A stretch of DNA of 36,007 nucleotides from Lachnospiraceae bacterium (GTDB lineage: Bacteria > Bacillota > Clostridia > Lachnospirales > Lachnospiraceae). Numbering within the stretch: position 1 is the first letter of the stretch; every line of letters begins with the position of its first letter. A program made the position numbers and the translations under genes. The notes under the pieces were generated by a model. It worked only from the letters and a program-made list of their open reading frames with translations. It was not told where the DNA came from and did not search any database. Location of the stretch: positions 1-36,007 of the forward strand of contig JAFPZU010000118.1 of NCBI GenBank assembly GCA_017417105.1, read 5' to 3'. Shown piece by piece: positions 23,851 to 32,648 of the stretch.

Positions 23851-25539
23851 TCAGAGCCTGACTGACAGCATCGTTATGTCGTCAAACTGCTCCGTGCCGT
23901 TGCTGAAGCTTTCCAATTCCTTCTTTACGGTCGTAATAAGTTCTTCCGGAGATGCGTCGCTGTTTTTATTCAGCGTGCTGATCAGTCTCTTTTCCTTGAA
24001 ACGCTGTCCGTTTGAATCTTTGGCCTCCGTTACGCCGTCGGTATAGAGGAAGAGACAGTCGCCGGGAGCAAGGGTTAACTCCTCGTTCATGAATATGATA
24101 TCGGGATCGAGGGCAAGCGGCGGACAATGATCGGAGCCGTGGAGCCTGAAGTCACCCTCAGCGCCTTTGATCGCAGGGTATTCATGTCCGGCATTTGCCA
24201 TTATGAGCTTTCCTGTGGAGATCGAGAGTATACCAAGCCAGACCGTTACAAAAAGCGATGATTCGTTATTTGCGCAGAGTTTCTTATTAACATCCTCCAG
24301 CACATCGGCGGGAGTTCCGCCTGACTGCGCGCGAAACTGGAGCATGGTCTTTGTTATCACCATAAACAGGGCAGCGGGAACGCCCTTGCCTGATACATCA
24401 GCTATCACAAGCCCTATACGGTCGTCGTCTATCTTAAAGAAGTCATAGAAATCCCCGCCGACTTCTTTTGCGGGGGTCATGGAAGCAAAAAGGCTGTAAC
24501 CCTCGTTTTTCGGAAAGGCTGTCGGCAGCATATCCGCCTGTATCTTTGTTGCGACATTTAACTCGGTCTCAAGTCTTTCTTTCTCGGCAGTCATGATGAG
24601 TACGTTTGCCATATGCTCATTAAGATCACGTTCCATCTGATGGACAGCGCTGTACAGATCTCCTATCTCGTCATTCTGGTTTATCTTCATTGATTCAAAA
24701 ACAACCCCGCTTTTATTATCCTTTACGTAGCTTAAGGCCGCTTTGGAAATACTGTTTACGGGATCTACAACGGCGATTCCGGTCAGCCTCACAAAGATGA
24801 AACAGATAACGATCGCAATAACGGCAAGAGCTATTATCAGCATCATCATAAATGAGTTCTCTCTTGCCTTGATATCATCCATTGAAAGATCGATATAAAG
24901 GAAGCCTGCAAAGTCGCCTTTGCTGTCATAAACGGGGGCACCTGCAGTAACAAGCCATCCATAGGTATCCGTATGCGTTATATAGGGAGATATGCCTGCG
25001 GCCGGGTCATCGATCGCTTCCCAGTTCGCATCCTCCTCGTGGTCTATTACGCCCGGAAGGCAGGCGTCCTCATCGGCGGCGTCAGCAAGGTAGACAGCGT
25101 AGGATATGCTGTTTTCTGCATCAAGTGCAATGAAATATACGGAAGACAGGGCGGATATGCCCATGTGCTGTATCTTTTTTATCTGGGAAAGTACGTTGGA
25201 GTATTCCGGAAGCCTGGTAACCGGAGAGAATTTTTCAAGCTGGGCTTCAAATTCGGGACTCCCCCAAGCATCGCTGAGTACGACTTCCTCTTCGGGAATG
25301 GAGTGAAGTATATCAAGGGTACTGTCCTTTACAACCTTAAGTTCGTCTCCGTTTATTGAAAGAGCCGCGGTATTTGCAACGTCTAAAGCCTCATTCTTAA
25401 AGCTCTCAGTGTTCATCCTGGACACTACAAAGTAGCTCATCGCTGCACCTACCGCCGTAATCGCAACAGAAAGTGCTGCAAGAAGAACGATAGCCTTAAG
25501 CTTCAGCGGAAACCGCGGTTTCTTTTTTTTATTCTCCAT
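23851..25539 (-). CDS. Membrane-bound SpoIIE-type protein phosphatase with sensor domain
   Basis: A PP2C-fold serine/threonine phosphatase of the SpoIIE/RsbU type, which typically dephosphorylates an anti-anti-sigma factor. Domain order: membrane helix (about 15-37), extracellular sensor region (about 40-228, possibly Cache-like, with YGWLVTAGAPVYDSKGDFAG), second helix (about 229-253), HAMP-like linker (about 255-310), coiled coil with LNVATKIQADMLP, and the phosphatase domain (about 340-562). The metal-binding motifs are intact: GGDFYDF (361-367), DVSGKGVPAALFM, and YTDGVTEA. The ATG follows GAGGAGC. No partner STAS or anti-sigma gene lies nearby, so the target is unknown. Confidence 0.92.
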   Translation of the reverse strand: MENKKKKPRFPLKLKAIVLLAALSVAITAVGAAMSYFVVSRMNTESFKNEALDVANTAALSINGDELKVVKDSTLDILHSIPEEEVVLSDAWGSPEFEAQLEKFSPVTRLPEYSNVLSQIKKIQHMGISALSSVYFIALDAENSISYAVYLADAADEDACLPGVIDHEEDANWEAIDDPAAGISPYITHTDTYGWLVTAGAPVYDSKGDFAGFLYIDLSMDDIKARENSFMMMLIIALAVIAIVICFIFVRLTGIAVVDPVNSISKAALSYVKDNKSGVVFESMKINQNDEIGDLYSAVHQMERDLNEHMANVLIMTAEKERLETELNVATKIQADMLPTAFPKNEGYSLFASMTPAKEVGGDFYDFFKIDDDRIGLVIADVSGKGVPAALFMVITKTMLQFRAQSGGTPADVLEDVNKKLCANNESSLFVTVWLGILSISTGKLIMANAGHEYPAIKGAEGDFRLHGSDHCPPLALDPDIIFMNEELTLAPGDCLFLYTDGVTEAKDSNGQRFKEKRLISTLNKNSDASPEELITTVKKELESFSNGTEQFDDITMLSVRL

Positions 25540-25581
25540 AATGACTGCTCCTCGCTGCTTGTAGAAATTGAGGTAAATACC

Positions 25582-25743
25582 TTAGGAGCTGTGCAGAAAT
25601 TTATTTACAATATTACGCCGGATTTCTTGTCGAGAGTGCCTGGGTAAAATTGTGCGCATAGCGGGCTATGTAAGCAATTTTACCCAAGTGCTATCGGCAA
25701 GAAAGACAAGTGATATGTAAATTAATTGTTGCACAGATCCTTA
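25582..25743. mobile_element. MITE-like palindromic element R2
   Basis: About 160 bp with inverted ends. The left end reads GGAGCTGTGCAGAAATTTAT and the right end on the other strand GGATCTGTGCAACAATTAAT, both bounded by TTA. The middle is a long hairpin: GGGTAAAATTG and CAATTTTACCC enclose CATAG-CGGG-CTATG. The core is the reverse complement of that in R1 and R3. No ORF. It lies between the SpoIIE and glyA genes and abuts R3, sharing one TTA. Confidence 0.75.
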
Positions 25744-25888
25744 GGACCTGTTGCAAAATAACTTGATCATTTGTCTCATCTGCTTCTTCAGAAAGCCTCG
25801 GCGTAGCCCGCTACGCCTACGTTTTCTTCATCGCATATGAACGCTTGGCCTTCGCCAACTGTTCAAGTCATTTATGAACAGTTCCTTA
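25741..25888. mobile_element. MITE-like palindromic element R3
   Basis: About 148 bp. The left end is GGACCTGTTGCAAAATAACT, and the inverse of the right end is GGAACTGTTCATAAATGACT; both are flanked by TTA. The middle is GGCGTAG-CCCG-CTACGCC, a perfect hairpin close to that of R1. It directly follows R2 with a shared TTA and ends 43 bp before the glyA -35 box, so it forms the upstream edge of the glyA control region. Confidence 0.75.
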
Positions 25889-25930
25889 ACAAAAGATTTT
25901 ATCATATCCTGCAAAATATTAACATAGTCT

Positions 25931-25959
25931 TTGCAACGGGTTAAGGATAATGATATGAT
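25931..25959 (+). promoter_or_regulatory. Promoter of glyA
   Basis: TTGCAA (25931-25936), 17 bp and TATGAT (25954-25959). The leader is about 44 nt, with GGAGGT at 25998-26003. No purine or glycine riboswitch fits in this length. Confidence 0.6.
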
Positions 25960-26009
25960 GATAAACTGTATTGCTTTTAAGATATATTTTTGAATTTGGA
26001 GGTGCCAGG

Positions 26010-27248
26010 ATGTATTCATTGGATGATGTAAGGGCGGTGGATCCGGAGATAGCGGACGCCATAGTTGCGGAGCAGAAGAGGCAGAACGAACATATCGAAC
26101 TCATAGCTTCGGAAAACTGGGTTTCCAAAGCTGTAATGGCTGCGATGGGAAGCGTGCTCACAAATAAATATGCGGAAGGATACCCCGGTAAGAGGTATTA
26201 CGGCGGCTGCGGCTGCGTGGATGTGGTTGAGGACATAGCAAGAGACAGGGCGAAGAAGCTTTTTGGCTGTGATTATGCAAATGTGCAGCCTCACTCGGGA
26301 GCTCAGGCAAACATGGCGGTCTTCTTTGCCATGATGGAGCCCGGTGATACTTTCATGGGAATGAACCTCGACCAGGGCGGTCATCTTTCCCACGGTTCAC
26401 CTGTGAATTTCTCCGGAAAATACTTCAAGTGCGTGCCCTACGGTGTTAATGACGAGGGCTTCATAGACTATGATGAAGTAAGAAGGATAGCGCAGGAGTG
26501 CAAGCCCAAAGTCATAGTAGCCGGAGCATCAGCCTATGCACGGACGATAGATTTCAAAAAATTCAGAGAGATAGCGGATGAAGCCGGGGCATATCTTATG
26601 GTGGATATGGCACACATAGCGGGGCTTGTGGCTACGGGCTATCATCCCACTCCCATAGGCATAGCCGATGTTGTGACGACAACTACCCATAAGACCTTAA
26701 GGGGACCCAGGGGCGGACTTATTCTCTGCAACCAGGAGGCAGCTGATAAATTCAACTTCAACAAGGCAATATTCCCCGGAATCCAGGGAGGCCCTCTGAT
26801 GCATGTGATAGCGGCAAAGGCGGTATGCTTCAAGGAGGCTTTGGAGCCTTCCTTCAAGGAGTATGCAAAGGGTGTTGTTGACAACGCCCAGGCTCTTTCA
26901 AAGGGACTTCTTGACAGAGGACTTTCGATCGTCTCCGGCGGCACGGATAATCATCTTATGCTTTTGAATCTGGAGCCTCAGGGACTTACGGGAAAAGCTG
27001 TGGAGGCGCTCCTTGACGAGGCTCATATCACGGCGAATAAGAACACCATACCCAACGATCCCCAGAAGCCTTTTGTTACAAGCGGAATAAGACTCGGAAC
27101 CCCCGCTGTCACAAGCCGCGGCTTTGATACAAAGGATATGGAGAAGGTATCGGAGGCGATCTCACTTGTGGTATTAAAGGGCGAAGACGGCATCGCGCCC
27201 GCGAGGGAGATAATAAAGTCACTTACGGACAAGTATCCTTTGGTTTGA
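26010..27248 (+). CDS. glyA: Serine hydroxymethyltransferase
   Basis: A cytoplasmic PLP enzyme that converts serine and tetrahydrofolate to glycine and 5,10-methylene-tetrahydrofolate. With ATG 26010 it has 412 residues, the family norm. The N-terminal [15 protein letters not shown] and [15 protein letters not shown] are hallmarks, the PLP lysine is in [14 protein letters not shown] (Lys228), and [14 protein letters not shown] is the C-terminal signature. GGAGGT lies 7 bp before this ATG; an earlier in-frame start at 25971 has no ribosome site and would lie 5 nt after the predicted transcription start. No clear hairpin terminator follows. Confidence 0.97.
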   Translation: MYSLDDVRAVDPEIADAIVAEQKRQNEHIELIASENWVSKAVMAAMGSVLTNKYAEGYPGKRYYGGCGCVDVVEDIARDRAKKLFGCDYANVQPHSGAQANMAVFFAMMEPGDTFMGMNLDQGGHLSHGSPVNFSGKYFKCVPYGVNDEGFIDYDEVRRIAQECKPKVIVAGASAYARTIDFKKFREIADEAGAYLMVDMAHIAGLVATGYHPTPIGIADVVTTTTHKTLRGPRGGLILCNQEAADKFNFNKAIFPGIQGGPLMHVIAAKAVCFKEALEPSFKEYAKGVVDNAQALSKGLLDRGLSIVSGGTDNHLMLLNLEPQGLTGKAVEALLDEAHITANKNTIPNDPQKPFVTSGIRLGTPAVTSRGFDTKDMEKVSEAISLVVLKGEDGIAPAREIIKSLTDKYPLV

Positions 27249-27297
27249 ATTGTAGCGGATTTGTGACTTATAGCAACAAAAAAGCGTCAGTTTTTCC

Positions 27298-27355
27298 TTG
27301 AAAGCGTTGATATAAGGGAGTATTATAGACACCGCGGGCTTTATAAGCCCGCGGT
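27298..27355 (+). promoter_or_regulatory. Promoter with a perfect hairpin at the transcript start
   Basis: TTGAAA (27298-27303), 17 bp and TATTAT (27321-27326). A perfect inverted repeat ACCGCGGGCTT-TAT-AAGCCCGCGGT (27331-27355) begins right after the -10, so the predicted transcript starts in or just before it. The ATG of the ATPase gene lies 7 nt after the stem and GGTGG at its foot is the only ribosome-site-like sequence. The T-run after the stem is only four T, so a glyA terminator is possible but not typical. Confidence 0.55.
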
Positions 27356-27361
27356 GGTTTT

Positions 27362-28045
27362 ATGGATGAAACGGTCATAAGCGGCAGAAAAATATACAAA
27401 ATCTTCAAGCTCGGTGAGGAGAGGGTGAGGGCACTCAACGGAGTCAGCCTTGATGTGAAAAAGGGTGAATTCGTTGCGATAGTCGGAACCTCCGGTTCCG
27501 GAAAGTCCACCCTTCTTAACATGCTTGCGGGGCTTGACCGTCCTACAAAGGGAGAAGTCATAATCGGCGGAAACCATATAGAAAAGATGAGCGAGGACCA
27601 GCTCGTGAGATTTCGCCGCGAGCATGTCGGCTTTATTTTTCAGGCCTACGATCTTCTTCCCCAGCTTGATGCCATAGAAAACGTGGCTCTGCCCCTGTCC
27701 TTTCGAGGGATGGGAAAAAAGGAGAGGACAGCGCAGGCTGTGAAGCTTTTGAAGCAGGTTGGTCTTGAGAAATACATGAAGCACCGCCCCACTGAGATGA
27801 GCGGAGGACAGCAGCAGAGAGTGGGTATAGCGAGGGCGCTGGTGGTGAAGCCGGAGATCATATTCGCTGACGAGCCCACGGGAAATCTGGACACGAAGAC
27901 TACGATAGAGGTGCTGCATATGCTTCAGGAAGTGGTTCACGGTAAAGGAAATACGCTGGTCATGGTAACCCATGACAGACATCTGGCAGGCTATGCGGAC
28001 AGAAGGATCCATATAGTTGACGGCGAGGTGGTATTGGAAGACTGA
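27362..28045 (+). CDS. ABC transporter ATPase, MacB/LolD type
   Basis: ATP-binding subunit of an exporter or envelope machine on the cytoplasmic side. The 227 residues are typical of this family. Walker A is GTSGSGKSTL (about 40-49), the signature MSGGQQQRVGIARAL, Walker B IIFADEPTGNLD, and the MacB-type FIFQAYDLLPQLDAIENVALP is present. The next gene starts in the TGATG overlap with its stop, and an FtsX/MacB-type permease follows, so these form one operon. The substrate is unknown. Confidence 0.93.
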   Translation: MDETVISGRKIYKIFKLGEERVRALNGVSLDVKKGEFVAIVGTSGSGKSTLLNMLAGLDRPTKGEVIIGGNHIEKMSEDQLVRFRREHVGFIFQAYDLLPQLDAIENVALPLSFRGMGKKERTAQAVKLLKQVGLEKYMKHRPTEMSGGQQQRVGIARALVVKPEIIFADEPTGNLDTKTTIEVLHMLQEVVHGKGNTLVMVTHDRHLAGYADRRIHIVDGEVVLED

Positions 28046-29766
28046 TGATAAATAAAAAGAATAAAACACTTAATATAATAGGAAGAACCGCTGCCGGACT
28101 TCTGGCGGGCGCGGTCATGGCAGTATTTTCCCCGTGCAGTGCGGGAGTTTTAGTGGCTTATGCCGACACCACTACGACTTCCACATCTGATTCAACAGCG
28201 GATACCGCTTCAAGCATATCCTATGCGGGAAGCGCCGGCGCGGGAACGTCTAATCCGGGGTCTACCTACAATGAAGGCGGTTCTGAGGGGACACCTGCGG
28301 AATCCGGAGAGCGCTACAGCCAGGCTACGACGACCAATCCTTTCCTGATGCCCGGAAACACCTGGGTCACTCCGGAGGCAGTACATGGCAGGGACTGCCT
28401 TTTGGTGCTTCCCGTCGTAAATATGTTCAAATACAATATCACGGATATAATAATAACTCCAAGGCTCGGAGCCAAAACAGATGACTTTCCTTTTGAGATA
28501 AGCAATACGGGGTACACCCAGAAGATCGATGTGCTGGTAGGAGAAGATGCCCAGCCCGACTATGCCTCAAGGATTAAAAATATTGCCTGGAACTTTAAGA
28601 CCAGAGACAATGTAAAGACGGGTTATTATAAGATAGATTTTGACATTACCTATACTGATCCCACCTGTGCCGTGGATACCACGGTCATATCGGTTTTTGT
28701 AAAGACCACGGGTCTTCCGGAAAACGGAACGGTAGACGGGGACGGGGATAAAAAGCTTTCTACGCCGAGACTTATCGTCACAGGCTTTACCACAAGCCCT
28801 GCCGAGGTGTTCTCGGGAGAGCAGTTCACCCTGAATCTTTCCATAGAGAATACTTCAAAAGAGACTACGGTGAAGAATCTGCAGCTGGATCTTACGGCCA
28901 CGGTTGAGGGGTCGCAGACCCAGGCAAGCTACGCAGCTTTTCTTCCGACTTCCGGGTCCAATTCCTTTTATGTGGACAGCATCTCTCCGGGGGGGGAAGT
29001 GGATCTTACCATGGATTTTGAGGCCAAGGCAGGCCTTGAACAGAAGCCTTATGTGATGACTATCGACATGAAGTATGAGGATGAGAGGGCGAATGCCTAT
29101 GACGGAAAGGGCAGTGTTTCCATTCCGGTGAAACAGGTGTCGAAGTTTGATATGTCTACACCCACCTGTGAACCCTCCCTGATAGATATAGGCGAACAGG
29201 CAAATCTGATGTTTTCAATATACAATACCGGAAAGACCACTTTGTACAACGTTCAGGCCACGGTATCGGATCCGACTCTGCAGCCGGCCCTGGCATACGT
29301 CGGAAATCTGGCTCCCGGTGCCACGGGCACCGTTGACCTCATGCTTACGGGAGCGGAATACTCGGCAGGGGACAATGCCCAGGTTCCCGTGGAGATCTCC
29401 TACGAGGATGAAACGGGGGCGGTTTCATCGAAGAAAAGAAATATAACTCTTACGGTTCAGCAGACCATGTCCGAGGATTTCGGAATGATGGGGATGGAAG
29501 AGCCTATGGAGGAAGAAACCGGTCTTAAGCTCTGGCAGAAGATAGCCATAGGAGCGGCTCTTGGTATCGCGGTGACAGCAGTAGTCGCCGGAGTGATAGG
29601 GATGCTCAGAAAAAAGAAAAGGGAAAAGGAAGAGAGTGATCTCGCTTCGGAGATAGAGGACACGGATCCGATGGCAGCCTTCAGGGTTGAGATTCCGGAG
29701 GATCAGGCAGCGGAGACTAAGGATACCGGTGCCGAAAAATCGCCGGATGAGGAAAAAGCTCCATGA
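28045..29766 (+). CDS. Exported, membrane-anchored CARDB-like protein of the ABC operon
   Basis: The 573 residues carry a signal-like hydrophobic segment (about 11-37), a Thr/Ser/Gly-rich stretch (40-95), and a set of beta-sandwich repeats of CARDB or COG1361 type. Examples are TPRLIVTGFTTSPAEVFSGE (near 245) and TPTCEPSLIDIGEQANLMFS (near 372), each followed by phrases such as LNLSIENTSKETTVKNLQ and IYNTGKTTLYNVQATV. A C-terminal membrane helix (about 500-522) and a charged cytoplasmic tail follow. It lies between the ATPase and permease with overlaps at both ends, so it is probably a dedicated extracytoplasmic partner, in the place where MacA-like adaptors are found in other systems (inference). 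Confidence 0.85.
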   Translation: MINKKNKTLNIIGRTAAGLLAGAVMAVFSPCSAGVLVAYADTTTTSTSDSTADTASSISYAGSAGAGTSNPGSTYNEGGSEGTPAESGERYSQATTTNPFLMPGNTWVTPEAVHGRDCLLVLPVVNMFKYNITDIIITPRLGAKTDDFPFEISNTGYTQKIDVLVGEDAQPDYASRIKNIAWNFKTRDNVKTGYYKIDFDITYTDPTCAVDTTVISVFVKTTGLPENGTVDGDGDKKLSTPRLIVTGFTTSPAEVFSGEQFTLNLSIENTSKETTVKNLQLDLTATVEGSQTQASYAAFLPTSGSNSFYVDSISPGGEVDLTMDFEAKAGLEQKPYVMTIDMKYEDERANAYDGKGSVSIPVKQVSKFDMSTPTCEPSLIDIGEQANLMFSIYNTGKTTLYNVQATVSDPTLQPALAYVGNLAPGATGTVDLMLTGAEYSAGDNAQVPVEISYEDETGAVSSKKRNITLTVQQTMSEDFGMMGMEEPMEEETGLKLWQKIAIGAALGIAVTAVVAGVIGMLRKKKREKEESDLASEIEDTDPMAAFRVEIPEDQAAETKDTGAEKSPDEEKAP

Positions 29767-31181
29767 GGTTTGCCGATAAGGCAGGCATGGCCTGGAGCTC
29801 GCTTCTTCGGAGAAAGCTTCGTACCATGCTGACGGTACTGGGCGTAATGATAGGCGTGGCGTCCATAGTGACCATGATGGGACTTGCGGAGGGACTGAAC
29901 AGGCAGAGCCTTGAGATGATAGAGCAGTTCGGAGGATTAAGGACCATAGAGGTCAGGGAGGGCAGCGGGAATGCTGCAGGCACTACGGGAGGAACAGCTG
30001 ATCCTACGCAGTATAAGCTCTCTGATTCCACCATGCAGACTATCCTGCAGATGGAGCATGTTGAGTCTGTCTATCCGACCCTTGAGTTTAAGGCGATAAT
30101 ACAGAGCGGTCCTTATGTTCTTGATATATTCGGCGGACAGGCCATGCCTCTTGAGGTCTTAAAAGATATGAAATGGGAGTTTGCCGAGGGCGGATGGCCG
30201 GAAGAAGGAGATGATCTTCAGTTCGTATTCGGAAACCTTGTGATAGAGGATTTTGCGGATGCCAGGGGTAATGTGATCTACTGGAATACCGGCAAGGTGG
30301 TAAATGTTGACATGATGAAATCGAAGATGTTTACGATCCTTGATACCGATGCTTACGAAGCGGCCAAGAGTAATAACAACCAGGGAGCTTCCACCGATAC
30401 CGCAGCTTCTTCGACGGATACCAGGGCTGCGGAGGCCGGCGCGGATGCTTCGGGAGATACAAAGGCGGCAGCTCCTCCCAAGAAATACACTATACCCACG
30501 GCAGGCGTCCTGGCCGGGGAGCTTGACGATTATAACGAGTATTCCTGGTATACCTACTGTGACATGGATGCGCTTATAAAAACTTATAAAAAGGCGTTCA
30601 AGGGGAAAGCAATACCCGGTCAGCCGGTCAGAAAAAACGGCAAGCCGTATAATGAGCTTTTTTATTCAAAGCTTAATGTGATAGTGGATGAGATCGAAAA
30701 CGTTGCTGATCTCCAAAAAGAGATAGGCGATATGGGGTATCAGACCGCCAGCAATTCCGAGTGGATCGCACAGCAGAGGGAGCAGTCCAGAAGCCAGCAG
30801 GCTATGCTGGGGGGAATAGGAGCAGTTTCACTTCTGGTAGCGGCGATAGGGATAGCAAATACGATGATGATGTCCATATACGAAAGAACCAAGGAGATCG
30901 GAGTAATGAAAGTGATAGGCTGCGGTCTTAAGGATATACAGCAGCTCTTTCTGATAGAGGCCGGGATGATAGGCTTCGCGGGAGGTTTGACAGGGCTTGC
31001 TCTTTCACTGCTGGTATGTTTTATAATAAACCGTGTGACGGGATCGACTACGGCGGTGATACCCTACTGGATGTATGGGACATCCATAGTGTTTGCAATA
31101 CTGGTATCGATGCTTGCGGGCTTTGCGCCCAGCAGAAGGGCTATGTCTCTCTCTGCGCTGGAAGCGATAAGAAGTAACTGA
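29763..31181 (+). CDS. ABC transporter permease, MacB/FtsX type
   Basis: Membrane subunit of the exporter. The first helix (LRTMLTVLGVMIGVASIVTMM, about 19-39) is followed by a large extracytoplasmic domain (about 50-345) and three further helices at the C-terminus, which contain SIYERTKEIGVMKVIGCGLKD and FAPSRRAMSLSALEAIR, both typical of FtsX/MacB permeases. A Ser/Ala/Thr-rich, low-complexity insert (about 208-240) interrupts the extracytoplasmic domain. It overlaps the CARDB-like gene by 4 bp (ATGA). Together the three genes should form a complete machine of ATPase, permease and CARDB partner; no HlyD/MacA adaptor gene is present. Confidence 0.92.
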   Translation: MRFADKAGMAWSSLLRRKLRTMLTVLGVMIGVASIVTMMGLAEGLNRQSLEMIEQFGGLRTIEVREGSGNAAGTTGGTADPTQYKLSDSTMQTILQMEHVESVYPTLEFKAIIQSGPYVLDIFGGQAMPLEVLKDMKWEFAEGGWPEEGDDLQFVFGNLVIEDFADARGNVIYWNTGKVVNVDMMKSKMFTILDTDAYEAAKSNNNQGASTDTAASSTDTRAAEAGADASGDTKAAAPPKKYTIPTAGVLAGELDDYNEYSWYTYCDMDALIKTYKKAFKGKAIPGQPVRKNGKPYNELFYSKLNVIVDEIENVADLQKEIGDMGYQTASNSEWIAQQREQSRSQQAMLGGIGAVSLLVAAIGIANTMMMSIYERTKEIGVMKVIGCGLKDIQQLFLIEAGMIGFAGGLTGLALSLLVCFIINRVTGSTTAVIPYWMYGTSIVFAILVSMLAGFAPSRRAMSLSALEAIRSN

Positions 31182-31218
31182 TGTAAAAATATTATATAAG
31201 ATCGGCTGGTTTACATAA

Positions 31219-32592
31219 ATGGTCTTCAGCTCTTTGGAGTTTATTTTCAGATTTCTTCCCGTATTCCTGATAGTTTACTATCTGGTTCCGGAGTATTGGA
31301 AGAATGGGGTTCTTCTTATGGGGAGCATAGTTTTTTATGCTTTCGGGGAGCCCGTATACGTTCTTCTTATAATGGCATCCGTGGTTGTGAATTATTTCAT
31401 ATCTTTGGGGATAGGACGAAGGAGAAGGAAGAAGGTAAGGCTTTTGCTCCTCCTGCTTGATATATTCTATAATATCGGGCTGCTTGCGGTTTTTAAATAT
31501 CTGGATTTTATCATAGAAAACATCAATCTCATAGGAGGATTTAAGATACCGCAGCCTCATCTTGCGCTGCCTCTTGGCATATCTTTCTTTACATTCCAGA
31601 TACTGTCCTATGCAGTGGATGTATATAAAAAGAAAGTACCCTACGACAGATCCCTCGTGGATCTTGGAACCTACATACTTATGTTTCCGCAGCTTATTGC
31701 GGGACCCATCGTCACCTACGACAGGGTAGCCCTGGATCTTAAGAGCAGGCAGAAAAGCCTTAAGGATCTGGAGGACGGGCTGAAGCCTTTTATCCTGGGG
31801 CTTGCCATGAAGGTTCTTCTTGCAAATAATATGGGGACCATCTGGTCTAATGTAGGAACTGCAGGATACGAGAATATATCGACTCCCTTTGCCTGGATCG
31901 GGGCAATCGCGTATACCTTTCAGATCTACTTTGATTTCGGCGGGTATTCTCTGATGGCGATAGGACTTGGAAGGATGCTGGGTTTTTCACTGCCGGAAAA
32001 TTTCGATCATCCGTATGTGGCAGTATCGGTAAGGGATTTCTGGAACAGATGGCACATGACGCTTACGGCCTGGTTCAGGGAATATATATACATACCGCTG
32101 GGAGGTAACCGCAAAGGGGGTATCAGAAATTATGTCAACCTTTTGGCCGTCTGGTTCATTACCGGTCTATGGCATGGAGCGGCGTGGAATTTCGTGCTTT
32201 GGGGGTTGTACTATTTCTGTTTCATAACACTTGAAAGGTTATTCCTGGGGAAGCTTCTGAAAAAGCTGCCAAGAGTCTTCGGATGGCTTTATACTATGCT
32301 TGTGGTGGTGATAGGCTGGGTGATGTTTGCGGTAAATGGGATAGGTGAATTCGGGGTTTACATAACTAGAATGTTCGGCGGATATGGGGGTACGGACTAT
32401 CTGGATCATATTGTAAGCGTTATACTGGTGCTGGTATTGGGAGCTTTCTTTGCAACGCCTGTATTTGTCAGGCTTTTTGAGAAGATAAAGAATAATATCA
32501 TAGGTGTGGTACTGCTTGTGGGGCTTTTCTGGGCTTCGGTGTCTGCGCTTGTGGATGCGGCATATAATCCGTTTCTGTATTTCCGGTTCTGA
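31219..32592 (+). CDS. MBOAT family O-acyltransferase (AlgI/DltB-like)
   Basis: An integral membrane enzyme that moves an acyl, usually acetyl, group across the membrane for O-acylation of envelope polymers. The 457 residues begin with the family-typical MVFSSLEFIFRFLPVFLIVYYL and have about ten helices. The segments FFTFQILSYAVDVY, FPQLIAGPIV, FQIYFDFGGYSLMAIGLGRMLG and FWNRWHMTLTAWFREYIYIPLGG are AlgI-like. The catalytic His is in LWHGAAW (His319). It starts 37 bp after the ABC permease without a strong ribosome site and is followed by an SGNH protein, a common partner. The target polymer is unknown. Confidence 0.93.
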   Translation: MVFSSLEFIFRFLPVFLIVYYLVPEYWKNGVLLMGSIVFYAFGEPVYVLLIMASVVVNYFISLGIGRRRRKKVRLLLLLLDIFYNIGLLAVFKYLDFIIENINLIGGFKIPQPHLALPLGISFFTFQILSYAVDVYKKKVPYDRSLVDLGTYILMFPQLIAGPIVTYDRVALDLKSRQKSLKDLEDGLKPFILGLAMKVLLANNMGTIWSNVGTAGYENISTPFAWIGAIAYTFQIYFDFGGYSLMAIGLGRMLGFSLPENFDHPYVAVSVRDFWNRWHMTLTAWFREYIYIPLGGNRKGGIRNYVNLLAVWFITGLWHGAAWNFVLWGLYYFCFITLERLFLGKLLKKLPRVFGWLYTMLVVVIGWVMFAVNGIGEFGVYITRMFGGYGGTDYLDHIVSVILVLVLGAFFATPVFVRLFEKIKNNIIGVVLLVGLFWASVSALVDAAYNPFLYFRF

Positions 32593-32648
32593 TGTGACCG
32601 GAGATTGTGAAAAAAGGAAGATACACATGAGGTTTACATAAATATTAT

